From: Nocardia bhagyanarayanae
GTDB lineage: Bacteria; Actinomycetota; Actinomycetes; Mycobacteriales; Mycobacteriaceae
DNA length: 64,000 nt
NCBI RefSeq assembly: GCF_006716565.1
Contig: NZ_VFPG01000002.1
Coordinates: 372,001-436,000, forward strand
Reading direction: 5' to 3'
Under the pieces are notes generated by a model, which worked only from the letters and a program-made list of their open reading frames with translations, made no database searches and had not been told where the DNA came from. Position 1 is the stretch's first letter, and the number at the start of each line of letters is the position of its first letter. The translations under genes and the position numbers were made by a program. Positions 26,666-35,165 of the stretch are shown piece by piece.

Positions 26666-28252
26666 ATGCCCTACGTCGTCACCCAATCCTGTTGCAGCGA
26701 CGCGTCTTGCGTGTACGCCTGCCCGGTCAACTGCATCCATCCCACGCCCGACGAGCCCGACTTCCTGACGGCGGAGATGCTGTACGTCGACCCGAAGGCC
26801 TGCGTGGACTGCGGCGCGTGCGCCACGGCCTGCCCCGTCGACGCCATCACCTCGTCGAAGAAGCTGACCGAGGAGCAGAAGCCCTTCATCGAGATCAACG
26901 CCGACTTCTACCGGCAGACCCGGCCGCGCCCGCTGCTGGCCCGCCCGGTGCCCGCGGCGGAGATCCGCACCGAGCGCGCGCCGCTGCGGGTGGCGATCGT
27001 CGGTTCCGGCCCGTCGGCGATGTACGCCGCGGACGAGCTGCTGACCCAGCCGAACGTGTCCGTCACCGTGTTCGACCGGCTGCCGGTGCCCTACGGTCTG
27101 GCCCGGCACGGCGTCGCGCCGGACCATGCCAAGACCAGGCAGGTCAGCAGGCTGTTCGACGTGATCTCGGCGCAGCCCGGCTTCGGCTCGTACCTGAACG
27201 TCGAGGTCGGCTCGCACGTGACGCACGAGGAGCTGCTCGGCCACTTCCACGCGGTGATCTACGCCGTCGGCGCGTCCTCGGACCGCAAGCTCGGCATCCC
27301 CGGTGAGGGCCTGCCGGGCAACGTCTCGGCCACCGACTTCGTCGCTTGGTACAACGGTCATCCCGATCACGCCGACGCGCGGTTCGATCTGTCGCAGAAG
27401 CGCGCGGTGATCGTCGGCAACGGCAACGTCGCGCTGGACGTGGCCCGCATCCTGGCCAGTGACCCGGAGACCCTCGTCGGCACCGACATCGCGCCGCACG
27501 CGCTGCGGGCGTTGCGGGAGAGCAAGATCGAAGAGGTGGTCGTGCTCGGCCGCCGCGGTCCGGCCGAATCCGCGTTCACCGTCCCCGAGTTCGTGGGTCT
27601 GCTCGGCTCCGACGTGGACATCGCGATCGAGGGCGAGCTGCCGGAGATCACCGCGGACCTGCCGTACAAGATCGAACAGAAGCTGCGCCTGCTGCACAGC
27701 GTCGCCGATCGCCCGTTCGGCGACCGCAAGCGAATCGTGTTCCGCTACTTGGCCGCGCCCACCGCCGTGCTCGGCGATGACCAGGTGACCGGCCTGGAGA
27801 TCGGTCGCAACGAGCTCGTCAGCGGGGCCGACGGACGCACCACGGCCGTCGCCACCGGCGAGACCGAGCGGATCGAGGCCGGGCTCGTGCTCACCTCGGT
27901 CGGCTACCGCGGTGTGCCGTTGCGCGGGCTGCCCTTCGACGAGCGGGCGGGTGTGATCCCGAACGAGAACGGCCGGGTGCTCGGCGAAGCGGGTGGCGCG
28001 GTGCTGCCCGGCGCCTACGTGACCGGCTGGATCAAGCGCGGTCCCACCGGCTTCATCGGCACCAACAAGTCCTGCGCGCAGGAGACCGTCCGGCAGCTGG
28101 CCGACGACTACAACGCCGGTCGCCTGCCCGAACCCGCGCGCGGCGCCGCCGATTTCGATCGGCTGGTGCGCGGCCGCAGGCCCGAGGTCGTCGCGAGCGG
28201 CAACGTGGTCGGGCAGCCGAAGCCGTTGCGCAGGCTGCTCGCCCGGGTCTGA
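26666..28252 (+). CDS. fprB: Ferredoxin-ferredoxin/NADP reductase fusion (FprB type)
   Basis: A 528-residue fusion. The N-terminal ferredoxin has Cys at 9, 10, 15, 19 and 23 and CVDCGACATACP at 46-57, a 7Fe/8Fe-type pattern. The adrenodoxin-reductase-like part has FAD motif VAIVGSGPSAMYAADEL (about res. 111-127), NADP motif VIVGNGNVALDVARIL and the C-terminal GWIKRGPTGFIGTNK. It moves electrons from NADPH through FAD and Fe-S centres and probably supplies the upstream AurF-like oxygenase. Same operon. Confidence 0.92.
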   Translation: MPYVVTQSCCSDASCVYACPVNCIHPTPDEPDFLTAEMLYVDPKACVDCGACATACPVDAITSSKKLTEEQKPFIEINADFYRQTRPRPLLARPVPAAEIRTERAPLRVAIVGSGPSAMYAADELLTQPNVSVTVFDRLPVPYGLARHGVAPDHAKTRQVSRLFDVISAQPGFGSYLNVEVGSHVTHEELLGHFHAVIYAVGASSDRKLGIPGEGLPGNVSATDFVAWYNGHPDHADARFDLSQKRAVIVGNGNVALDVARILASDPETLVGTDIAPHALRALRESKIEEVVVLGRRGPAESAFTVPEFVGLLGSDVDIAIEGELPEITADLPYKIEQKLRLLHSVADRPFGDRKRIVFRYLAAPTAVLGDDQVTGLEIGRNELVSGADGRTTAVATGETERIEAGLVLTSVGYRGVPLRGLPFDERAGVIPNENGRVLGEAGGAVLPGAYVTGWIKRGPTGFIGTNKSCAQETVRQLADDYNAGRLPEPARGAADFDRLVRGRRPEVVASGNVVGQPKPLRRLLARV

Positions 28253-28270
28253 AGCCAGGGCGCAGACGCT

Positions 28271-28303
28271 CGAACGCCACGACGATGATCGTCGTGGCGT
28301 TCG
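28271..28303. terminator. Bidirectional terminator hairpin between convergent genes
   Basis: CGAACGCCACGACGAT pairs perfectly with ATCGTCGTGGCGTTCG across a single central base, giving 16-bp arms. It lies between the convergent fprB and SDR genes. No T-tract follows, as is usual for actinomycete hairpin terminators. Confidence 0.75.
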
Positions 28304-28314
28304 TCGTCGTGTGC

Positions 28315-29076
28315 TCAGCGCGCGGTGAACCCGCCGTCGATCGCGAGGGCCGCGCCGGTGACGAAGCTCGCCTCGCTGCTGAGCAGATAGGCGCAGAACG
28401 AGGCGATCTCGTCCGGCGCGGCGATCCGACCGAGCGGGTGCAGCGCCGCGATGGCCGCCTCCCCTTCGGGCGTGGCGCCCATCGAATTCCGAAACGCCGG
28501 GGTGTCCACCGCGCCGGACACCAGCGCGTTCACCCGGACGCCCTGTTCGGCGGACTCCAGCGCGACGGCCTTGGTCAGCCCGACGACGCCGTGCTTGGCG
28601 GCCACGTAGGGCGCCACCGAACCCATGCCGACTACACCCAGGTTCGACGCGTTGTTCAGGATCGCGCCGCCACCCGAGGCGACGAGCGCCGGGACCTGAT
28701 GGCGCAGGCCGTAGAACACGGCCGTGAGATTGAGTTCCAGATCCGCGCGCCAGCCCGCCTCGTCGATCTCGGCCACCGGACCGAACGCCTGCACCGCCCC
28801 CGCGTTGTTGAATGCCATGTCCAGACGGCCGTATTCGCTGACGGCGACTTCGGTCAGCCTGGCGACGTCGGCCTCCACCGTGACGTCGGTCGGGACGAAC
28901 AGCGCTCGGCCGCCCGCCCCGCGGATCTCCTCGGCGACTCGTTCACCAGCGTCCTTGCCGCGCGCCCCGAGAACCACCGCGGCGCCCTCGGCGGCCAGAC
29001 GCAGCGCCACCGCCTTACCGATGCCCGAGCTCGCGCCCGTGATCACCGCGACCTGCTCCGCGAACCGTGTCGACAT
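28315..29076 (-). CDS. Short-chain dehydrogenase/reductase (SDR)
   Basis: A 253-residue classical SDR. TGASSGIG lies at res. 14-21, NNAG near res. 90, and the catalytic Ser (NNASN), Tyr and Lys (YVAAK) are all present with the usual 13-residue Ser-Tyr spacing. The C-terminal SFVTGAALAIDGGFTAR is the family end. It oxidises or reduces an alcohol/ketone with NAD(P); substrate unknown. It stands alone on the minus strand, convergent with fprB. Confidence 0.92.
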   Translation of the reverse strand: MSTRFAEQVAVITGASSGIGKAVALRLAAEGAAVVLGARGKDAGERVAEEIRGAGGRALFVPTDVTVEADVARLTEVAVSEYGRLDMAFNNAGAVQAFGPVAEIDEAGWRADLELNLTAVFYGLRHQVPALVASGGGAILNNASNLGVVGMGSVAPYVAAKHGVVGLTKAVALESAEQGVRVNALVSGAVDTPAFRNSMGATPEGEAAIAALHPLGRIAAPDEIASFCAYLLSSEASFVTGAALAIDGGFTAR

Positions 29077-29588
29077 CTGTGCCCACTTTCCTTCTCGTTC
29101 TTGCCTTTTCGCTGTGGCGGAGGGTGCCGCCGTATTCAGTCAACCGAGGGCACGACGGCATCGCTGGCGGTAATCGGACGTGGCGTTTGATGTGTCATCT
29201 AAATGGGCGCGAGGCGCGCCTGTGTGAAATTAGTGGCGCTGGCTAAGTACTGGTTACCGACCAGTCGGTGTGTGTCGACCGATGTGCCGATCGCGCCCGG
29301 TGGCTGGTTCCGGCTACCTGCCGGTAGTGAAACGAAGTCGCTGTGCGATAGCGGGACCGTGTGCCCCGCAGACGCTCTCCGGCGTGTCGAGGGGGCTGAA
29401 CCGTTTCGGATGGTGCTGTCTACCTGGTCATTCGAATGATCATTGCCGGAACCCAAACGTTCCATATCAATTCAGCATCCGGAAAGTTCCATCAGCAGCT
29501 AACCTGTGGGGGCTGTTTGGAAGACGACCGCGGCCACACGGCTCGACTGTGTGCTGGACGTGGTCACGGTGCGTTGACGGGATAGCGA
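29077..29588. promoter_or_regulatory. AT-richer control region upstream of Hsp70-like gene B
   Basis: This 512-base gap is visibly less GC-rich than its surroundings. It contains ACCGAC-CA-GTCGGT (29256-29269), a perfect palindrome of TetR-operator shape, TCATTCGAATGA (29428-29439), a perfect 12-bp palindrome, and AATGATCATT (29435-29444) overlapping it. No coding frame in it is convincing. It probably holds the promoters of the SDR (minus) and the Hsp70-like gene (plus). Confidence 0.5.
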
Positions 29589-31910
29589 ATGACTACATGT
29601 CTGGGTTTCAGCATCGGTTCAGTGAACTCCATAGCGGCTTCCGTGACCGAAGGTCTGATTCGACCCACGGTGCGCACCAGGCGCACGGCACTCACGTTCG
29701 ACAACGCGGGCGGCGCCCGCATCAGTGGCATTCCCCAGTTCAGTTCGGCCATCACCGATTTCGCCGACCTGGCGCGCGACCCGGAACACTTGGTCGTCGG
29801 CGGCAGGATCTTCTCCCCGGCGAACCTCGTCGCCGCGGTGGTGACCGGACTGCTGGAGGCGGCCGAGCCGAGCGCGGGTGTGGTGGCCACCTATCCGGCC
29901 ATCTACACCGACAAGCAGCTCGCTCTACTACGCCAGGCGCTCGACCTCAACGGCGCCCGGCACGTCATGCTGATACCCGAGCCGGTCGCCGCGGCCGAAT
30001 GGCTCGAATACGAGCACGGTCCGCTGGAGACCGGCTTCGTCCTCGTCTACGACCTCGGCGGCACCAGCCTCGACGTGTCCGTCGTGCGCGTCGGACCGGA
30101 CTGGGGTAACCATCCCATCGTCGGAAAGCCGCAGCGCTCCTACGATTTCGGCGGCCGCCCGCTCGGCGGCATGATCGCACGGTACGCACGCACCGGCGTC
30201 CCCGCCGCCACACTGTCGATGACCTCCATCGTCGATGTCGACGGCCTGCGCGCCGAACACATCAGGGATTCCTTCGATGTGGTGCGCGCCTGCCTGCGCT
30301 CCACCGGCCTCAGCCTCTCCGAAATCGGACGCGTGCTGGTCGTCGGCGGCGCGTCCCGGCCCGCCGAGGTCGCCGGGACGCTGGCCGAGCTCGGCCGCCC
30401 GGTGGTGCGATCGGCCGATCCAGGCCAGGTGGTCGCCGTCGGGGCCGCGCAGTTCGCGGTGCGCACCTTCGCCCCGGCGAGCACCGGGGAACGGCCCGCC
30501 CCGCGCGTGGCCGTATTCTCCAGCGCCGCAGTGGCTTCGGCGCTCGCCATGTCGGCGGCCACCGTCTTCGGCGGCTCCGGCGACACCGGTCTGCTCCCGG
30601 TGCTGGACCGCTTCCCGGCCGCCGCGCCGGTACCCGCCGACGCGCTGCTCTACGAGCCCAACGGCGGTACCGCGTTCGATCAGGCCGTGCGGCAGGGCCT
30701 TCCGGCGCCCGCGGCGCAGTACGCGTTCTCCGGCGGCGGTTACGACCGATTCGTCTCTTCGGTCGGGCGCAGCGCGCCGCTCGGACCGTCGATCGGCGAG
30801 TCGCGCGGCGGGTCGCACAACGATTCCCGAACCTGCTGCGGCGATGGCCGATACGCGGGGACCCAGTACGCCAACCCCGCCCAGTTCATCAACCCGCTGC
30901 CCTTCACCAAGCGCGTGCCGCGGGTGAGCCTCCCGGCCTGGGAGCGGCTGAACCCCTCGCTTCCGGGCATCGGCCTGCCGTCGGAGCCGAACACCAATCC
31001 GGCCCCGAACCCCTCGGCCCCGAATCCGTCCGCTCCGAACCCGTCGGCGCCGGTGGATCCCTCGACCCCGGGCAACACTCAGCCCGGCTCGGGCACACCG
31101 TCCACGCCCGGATCGGGCGGGTCGACCACCGGGGGCGCGACGTCGCCCGGTGGGACCGATACGTCGACGGGCGGGGCCGGTTCCGATGGGTCGGGCGGAA
31201 ATTCGACGCCGGGCGGGGACACGTCGGGCGGCGCTTCGGGGGGATCGTCCGGCGGCACCGGTGGCGCGTCCGGGGGCGGCACCGGTGGGGCGTCGGACGG
31301 CGCGGGCGGTGCGTCCGGCGGTGGTGCTGACGGTAGCTCCGGTGGTGCCTCGTCGGGTGGTGCGTCCGGAGACGGTGGTTCGGATGGCGGTTCGTCCGGT
31401 GGTGCTTCGGGCGGCGGTGCTTCCGCCGGTGGAGGAGCTTCGTCCGGCGGTGATTCGTCTGGCGGTGGGGCGTCTTCCGGCGGTGGTGCGTCCTCGGGCG
31501 GTGGCGCGTCGAGTGGCGGTGCTTCCGCCGGTGGAGGAGCCTCGGGCGGCGGTGAATCGGCCGGTGGCGGAGCGTCATCGGGTGGTGGCGCATCGAGTGG
31601 CGCCTCGGGTGGCGGAGCGTCTTCCAGCGGCACATCCTCGGGCGGCGGCACATCCTCGGGCGGCGGCACATCCTCGGGCGGCGGAACCTCCGCGGGCGGC
31701 GGGGCCTCCTCGGGTGGTACGTCGTCCGGCGGTGCCTCCTCGGGCCGCTCAGGCGGAACCTCCCCCGGCGGTTCGACTTCCGGCGGCTCCGGCGGCAGCT
31801 CGAAACCCGGCGGTTCTGGTGCGGGCGGCGGCTCCAAGGTGGGCGGCGGTGCTGGCGGCGCTGGTGGTGCCGGCGGCGGAGGAGCTGCCGGTGGTGGCGC
31901 CCGGCGCTGA
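29589..31910 (+). CDS. Hsp70-like ATPase with transmembrane helix and long Gly/Ser-rich tail (paralogue B)
   Basis: A 773-residue protein. Phosphate-1 is LGFSIGSVNSI (res. about 4-14), phosphate-2 VYDLGGTSLDVSVV (about 152-165), adenosine motif VLVVGGASRPAEVAG (about 249-263). A hydrophobic helix follows at about 307-328. The remaining 445 residues have a Pro-rich part with three tandem APNPS units and then nearly 280 residues dominated by Gly, Ser and Ala, ending GGGARR. By topology the ATPase is cytoplasmic and the tail outside, perhaps in the wall. It is paralogous to 24362-25477, which lacks the tail. Decayed copies of its 3' end lie downstream. Confidence 0.8.
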   Translation: MTTCLGFSIGSVNSIAASVTEGLIRPTVRTRRTALTFDNAGGARISGIPQFSSAITDFADLARDPEHLVVGGRIFSPANLVAAVVTGLLEAAEPSAGVVATYPAIYTDKQLALLRQALDLNGARHVMLIPEPVAAAEWLEYEHGPLETGFVLVYDLGGTSLDVSVVRVGPDWGNHPIVGKPQRSYDFGGRPLGGMIARYARTGVPAATLSMTSIVDVDGLRAEHIRDSFDVVRACLRSTGLSLSEIGRVLVVGGASRPAEVAGTLAELGRPVVRSADPGQVVAVGAAQFAVRTFAPASTGERPAPRVAVFSSAAVASALAMSAATVFGGSGDTGLLPVLDRFPAAAPVPADALLYEPNGGTAFDQAVRQGLPAPAAQYAFSGGGYDRFVSSVGRSAPLGPSIGESRGGSHNDSRTCCGDGRYAGTQYANPAQFINPLPFTKRVPRVSLPAWERLNPSLPGIGLPSEPNTNPAPNPSAPNPSAPNPSAPVDPSTPGNTQPGSGTPSTPGSGGSTTGGATSPGGTDTSTGGAGSDGSGGNSTPGGDTSGGASGGSSGGTGGASGGGTGGASDGAGGASGGGADGSSGGASSGGASGDGGSDGGSSGGASGGGASAGGGASSGGDSSGGGASSGGGASSGGGASSGGASAGGGASGGGESAGGGASSGGGASSGASGGGASSSGTSSGGGTSSGGGTSSGGGTSAGGGASSGGTSSGGASSGRSGGTSPGGSTSGGSGGSSKPGGSGAGGGSKVGGGAGGAGGAGGGGAAGGGARR

Positions 31911-32480
31911 GCAGCGGGTGGTCGCCCGCATCGAGTCGATGTCCCTGTGAGGGGCCGAAATACCGGTCGGCATGGACCGACGAGCTCGTTGGCGCAGGTG
32001 GCTGTTCCGAGAGCACGGCGGCGATACGTCGGCTAGCGGTCGCGCGCTTCATCCGGCGGCAGCAACCGTCCGGCGGTGGTGTGTCTTTCGGCGGCGCCTC
32101 TAGGGCCGATTCCGTCGGGTTGATCTCTCCCAGCGGCACAGGCAACGGGGCGTCTGGCGGCGGCTCCAAGGTAGGCGGGGACGCAGGCGGTGCTGGCGGT
32201 GCCGGTGGCGGAGGAGCTGGCGATGGTGGCGCGCGTCGCTGAGCAGCCGACGGCCGCCACGGCCGGCCGTCGTTGGGAGTGGTCGAAATGCCGGGCGGCG
32301 ACCCGACGAGTTCGTTGGCGCGAGTAGCAGTTCCAAGCCCGGCGGTTTCGATGATGCGGGCGGCGGGCCCAACTAGCGGCTCGAGGGTTACGGCGGTGTG
32401 GTGCGGGCCTCTTAGCAGCCGGTGGCCGCCGTGTCGAGGCATTGTCGGGGTCGTCGCCCGAAGCACTCGGGGGCGACGCC
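31825..32480 (+). repeat. Tandem degenerate copies of the Hsp70-like gene's 3' end
   Basis: The last codons of gene B (SGGGSKVGG...GGGARR, stop at 31908-31910) recur at 32154-32242 with the same length, stop and flanking GAGCAG; the predicted peptide [15 protein letters not shown] then GGAGDGGARR differs at three residues, while most DNA changes are synonymous. Downstream sequence is also shared (GTCGAAATGCCGG.GGC, CGACGAGTTCGTTGGCGC). A third, more decayed copy covers about 32330-32460. The frame of copy 2 stays open for over 100 codons upstream but in the -1 frame relative to gene B. Best read as remnants of a duplicated or tandem paralogous gene. Confidence 0.65.
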
Positions 32481-32588
32481 GTCCTTCTACTCGCGTGTGG
32501 CCCTGCAGGGCAACGACTATCACCGCGCTCGGCAGTGGACCGGCTCGAACCGCGAACGCGCGGTCGGCTCACACGGCACAATGGGCAG

Positions 32589-33386
32589 GTGAAAGCGCTT
32601 GGGGGAGGGCCGCGGCTGATCGCGTTGGATGTGGACGGCACGCTGCTCGAGACGGGATCGCCGGTCAGTGCGCGGGTGGCCGCGGCGGTGGCGGCGGCCG
32701 TCGCGGCCGGGGCGCATGTCGTCGTGACGACCGGACGCACGCTGTTGACGACGCGTCCGGTGCTCGCCGAACTCGGGTTGGTCGAGGGGCACGCGCTGTG
32801 TTCCAACGGGGCGGTGCACATCGATGTGGCCAAGGGCGTCCCGGTGGCGGTGCAGGCGTTCGATCCGGCACCCGCGGTCGCCGCGTTGCGCGCCCTCTTC
32901 CCGGCGATGATCTTCGCGGTGGAGAAGGTCGGCGTCGGCACCTGGGCGACCGGTGACGGTCCCGGCGAATTCTCCATCGGCGAATACCTTCTCGTCGATC
33001 ACGGTGCGCTGAGCAGCGAGCCGACGCCGCGCCTCAACGGCTGGTGGCCGGACGGGACGCTGGACGAGATGCTGGCGCTGTTGCGGACCTTCCAGGTGCC
33101 CGACGCGAGTTGGGTGCACGGGGAGTTCGGCCCGTGGCTGACGGTGTCGCGCCGCGGAGTGTCCAAGGGCTGGGCATTGGAACGACTGCGCCTTTCCCTC
33201 GGCATTCCCCGCGCCGCGACGCTGGCCATCGGCGACGGCTACAACGACCGCGAAATGCTCCGCTGGGCCGGGTATTCCGTCGCCATGGCCAACGCGGCGG
33301 ACGACATCCGCGCGCTGGCCGACGAGGTGACGGGTGACGTCGCCGCCGACGGTGTCGCCACGGTGCTGGAGCGCTGGTTCCGCTGA
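32589..33386 (+). CDS. HAD superfamily hydrolase (Cof/IIB type)
   Basis: A 265-residue phosphatase. Motif I is LIALDVDGTLL (DxDGT), motif II TTGR, motif III the Lys of VSKGWAL and motif IV AIGDGYNDREML (GDGxND). Subclass IIB cap sits between motifs II and III. It dephosphorylates a sugar phosphate or cofactor phosphate; substrate unknown. CACAAT at 32577-32582 lies six bases before the GTG at 32589, so it is probably leaderless. A longer N-terminal extension is not supported. Confidence 0.9.
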   Translation: MKALGGGPRLIALDVDGTLLETGSPVSARVAAAVAAAVAAGAHVVVTTGRTLLTTRPVLAELGLVEGHALCSNGAVHIDVAKGVPVAVQAFDPAPAVAALRALFPAMIFAVEKVGVGTWATGDGPGEFSIGEYLLVDHGALSSEPTPRLNGWWPDGTLDEMLALLRTFQVPDASWVHGEFGPWLTVSRRGVSKGWALERLRLSLGIPRAATLAIGDGYNDREMLRWAGYSVAMANAADDIRALADEVTGDVAADGVATVLERWFR

Positions 33387-33387
33387 T

Positions 33388-33801
33388 CTACACGCCGCCG
33401 GTCTTGGCGACGACCTCGCGGTAGTGCGGGTTGGACATGATCCCGATGATGTTGCCGAACGGGTCGACGACCGCGGCGGTGACGAAGCCTCCGCCGTTGC
33501 CGCGCGGGGTGATCGGGTCGTACTCCTCGGCACCGAGGTCGAGCAGCCGCTGGAAGGTGGCTTCCAGATCGTCGACGTGCCAGTTCAGGATGCCGCCGCC
33601 GCCAGGAGGGTTGTGCGCGCCCGCCGGCGCGTAGGCGCGGTTCACGATGCCCAGCTCGGCCTGATAATCGCCGATGCGGAACTCGTAGTACCCGTTCGGC
33701 ACGTGGTAGTACGGCGCGACGCCGAGGAATTCGGCGTACCAGTCCTTGGCGGCCTCGAGGTCGTCGGCGTAGTAGGTGACGGTGGCCATTCCGCGCAACA
33801 T
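33388..33801 (-). CDS. VOC family (glyoxalase-like) protein
   Basis: A 137-residue protein with MATVTYYADDLEAAKDWYAE at the N-terminus and VVDPFGNIIGIMSNPHY at the C-terminus, the two halves of a VOC fold. ATG 33801 has AAGGAG six bases upstream. It is divergent from a WYL regulator with a perfect operator between them, the same layout as 5082-6597 though the proteins are not close copies. Substrate unknown. Confidence 0.88.
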   Translation of the reverse strand: MLRGMATVTYYADDLEAAKDWYAEFLGVAPYYHVPNGYYEFRIGDYQAELGIVNRAYAPAGAHNPPGGGGILNWHVDDLEATFQRLLDLGAEEYDPITPRGNGGGFVTAAVVDPFGNIIGIMSNPHYREVVAKTGGV

Positions 33802-33863
33802 GTCGTGCTCCTTCGGTTCGTCTTCGGGGTTCTGTTCTTGCTGGTGAAACCATTCTCGCGGGC

Positions 33864-33888
33864 AAAGTGCTCACCAATTGAGCACTTT
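33864..33888. promoter_or_regulatory. Perfect operator of the second VOC/WYL pair
   Basis: AAAGTGCTCA (33864-33873) and TGAGCACTTT (33879-33888) form a perfect 10-bp inverted repeat with a 5-bp spacer, 20 bases before the WYL start. It is the only strong symmetric element in the divergent spacer and the probable binding site of the WYL protein. Confidence 0.65.
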
Positions 33889-33907
33889 CTGCGGCAGAAT
33901 TTCCGAT

Positions 33908-34855
33908 ATGCGCGCGGATCGTCTGGTGGCCACCTTGCTGCTGATGCAGGCCCGAGGCCGGGTGACCGCCGCCGAGGTCGCCGAGGAGTTGGAGGTCTCG
34001 GTGGCGACGGCTCGGCGCGACCTCGAGGCGCTCTCGGCGGCGGGCATCCCGGTCTATCCGCAGCCGGGTCGGGGCGGCGGCTGGTCGCTGATCGGGGGTG
34101 CGCGCACGGATCTCAGCGGTCTGTCCGAACCCGAGGCGCGGGCGCTTTTCCTGCTGGCCGGCGCGTCGGCGAGCGCGAACCCGGAGGTGAAATCCGCACT
34201 GCGCAAGCTCGTTCGGGCCCTGCCGCAGACCTTCCGCGCGGGTGCGGAGGCGGCGGCCGACGCGGTGATCATCGATCCCGCGCGGTGGGGGCAGCGCGAC
34301 CGGAACCGGCCCGGCGTGGTGGATTTGTTGCAACGCGCGGTCGTTCAGCGGCGACGGGTCCGACTGGAGTACGAGCGGGCGGGCGCGCGCACCACGCGGA
34401 AGGTCGACCCGTGGGGCTTGGTCGACAAGGACGCCATCTGGTACCTGATCGCGGGCACCGAGCGCGGCAGCAGAACCTTCCGGGTGGACCGGATCGTGGA
34501 CGCTTCCGTCACCGACGAAACCTTCGAACGTCCGGCCGATTTCGACCTGTCCGGAGCATGGGAGGAGGTCGTCGGGGCGATGGAGCAGCGGCGCGCGGCC
34601 ACCGCGGCGACGGCCCTGATCGCGCCCGCACTGCTCCCCGTGCTGCGCGAGCAGCAGGGCAGGCACTGTGAAGTCGACGGTCCGGTGGCCGACGGGCGGG
34701 TCCAGGTTCGGGTCACCGCGCCGACGCCGTGGATGATCGCCCAGCAGCTGGCGGGGTGGGGTGCGGACATCGAGGTGCTAGGGCCGCCGGAGGTGTGCGA
34801 GCAACTCGCGCTGCTCGGTGCGGAACTGGTCCGGCGATACGGGACGGCGCCATAG
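33908..34855 (+). CDS. YafY-type HTH/WYL domain transcriptional regulator
   Basis: A 315-residue protein starting MRADRLVATLLLMQARGRVT with a winged HTH (res. 1-60, ATARRDLEALSAAGIPVY). The WYL domain includes DPWGLVDKDAIWYLIAGTER (about res. 165-184), then a C-terminal ligand-binding extension. It probably regulates itself and the divergent VOC gene through the AAAGTGCTCA operator. The ATG at 33908 fits the HTH start. Confidence 0.9.
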   Translation: MRADRLVATLLLMQARGRVTAAEVAEELEVSVATARRDLEALSAAGIPVYPQPGRGGGWSLIGGARTDLSGLSEPEARALFLLAGASASANPEVKSALRKLVRALPQTFRAGAEAAADAVIIDPARWGQRDRNRPGVVDLLQRAVVQRRRVRLEYERAGARTTRKVDPWGLVDKDAIWYLIAGTERGSRTFRVDRIVDASVTDETFERPADFDLSGAWEEVVGAMEQRRAATAATALIAPALLPVLREQQGRHCEVDGPVADGRVQVRVTAPTPWMIAQQLAGWGADIEVLGPPEVCEQLALLGAELVRRYGTAP

Positions 34856-35165
34856 CTCGAACTCGCAGCCGCCCCAGCGCTTCTCGGCTGAACGGGCGCT
34901 ACCCGGGCCAGCCCCGAGGCGCACTTCGGTGCCGCCGACCGGCCGATCGGCGCCGGTTCGGGCATCCGCGCCGGGCGTCCGCCGAGCCGACACGGTTCGT
35001 CGCCATACAGCGTGCCGCATTCATCGGCAACTCGCCGTTGCTGTACGGTTACCAGCGCTGTACCGATCGATTGCGCGTCCCCTCGAGCACACGCCGAATT
35101 CCACACGGTGGTTGTGCGAGTTCGTTTCTGAAAGTTCCGTTTCGACGACGTTCGACTGGAGCGTA
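34856..35165. other. Intergenic leader upstream of the MspA-like porin
   Basis: A 310-base gap. I see GC-rich inverted repeats (CGCCGA...TCGGCG around 34940) and no coding frame of recognisable type. GGAG six bases before the ATG at 35166 is the porin ribosome-binding site. Confidence 0.4.

Noticed and set aside
31079..31837. Long minus-strand Pro/Glu-rich open frame opposite the Hsp70 tail
   Set aside because: It is the antisense shadow of Gly/Ser codons in a repetitive coding region, with no start context or independent similarity.
31986..32105. Small ORF starting ATG in the gap after the tailed Hsp70 gene
   Set aside because: Arg/Trp-rich, no ribosome-binding site, and it lies in the shifted frame of the decayed duplicate.
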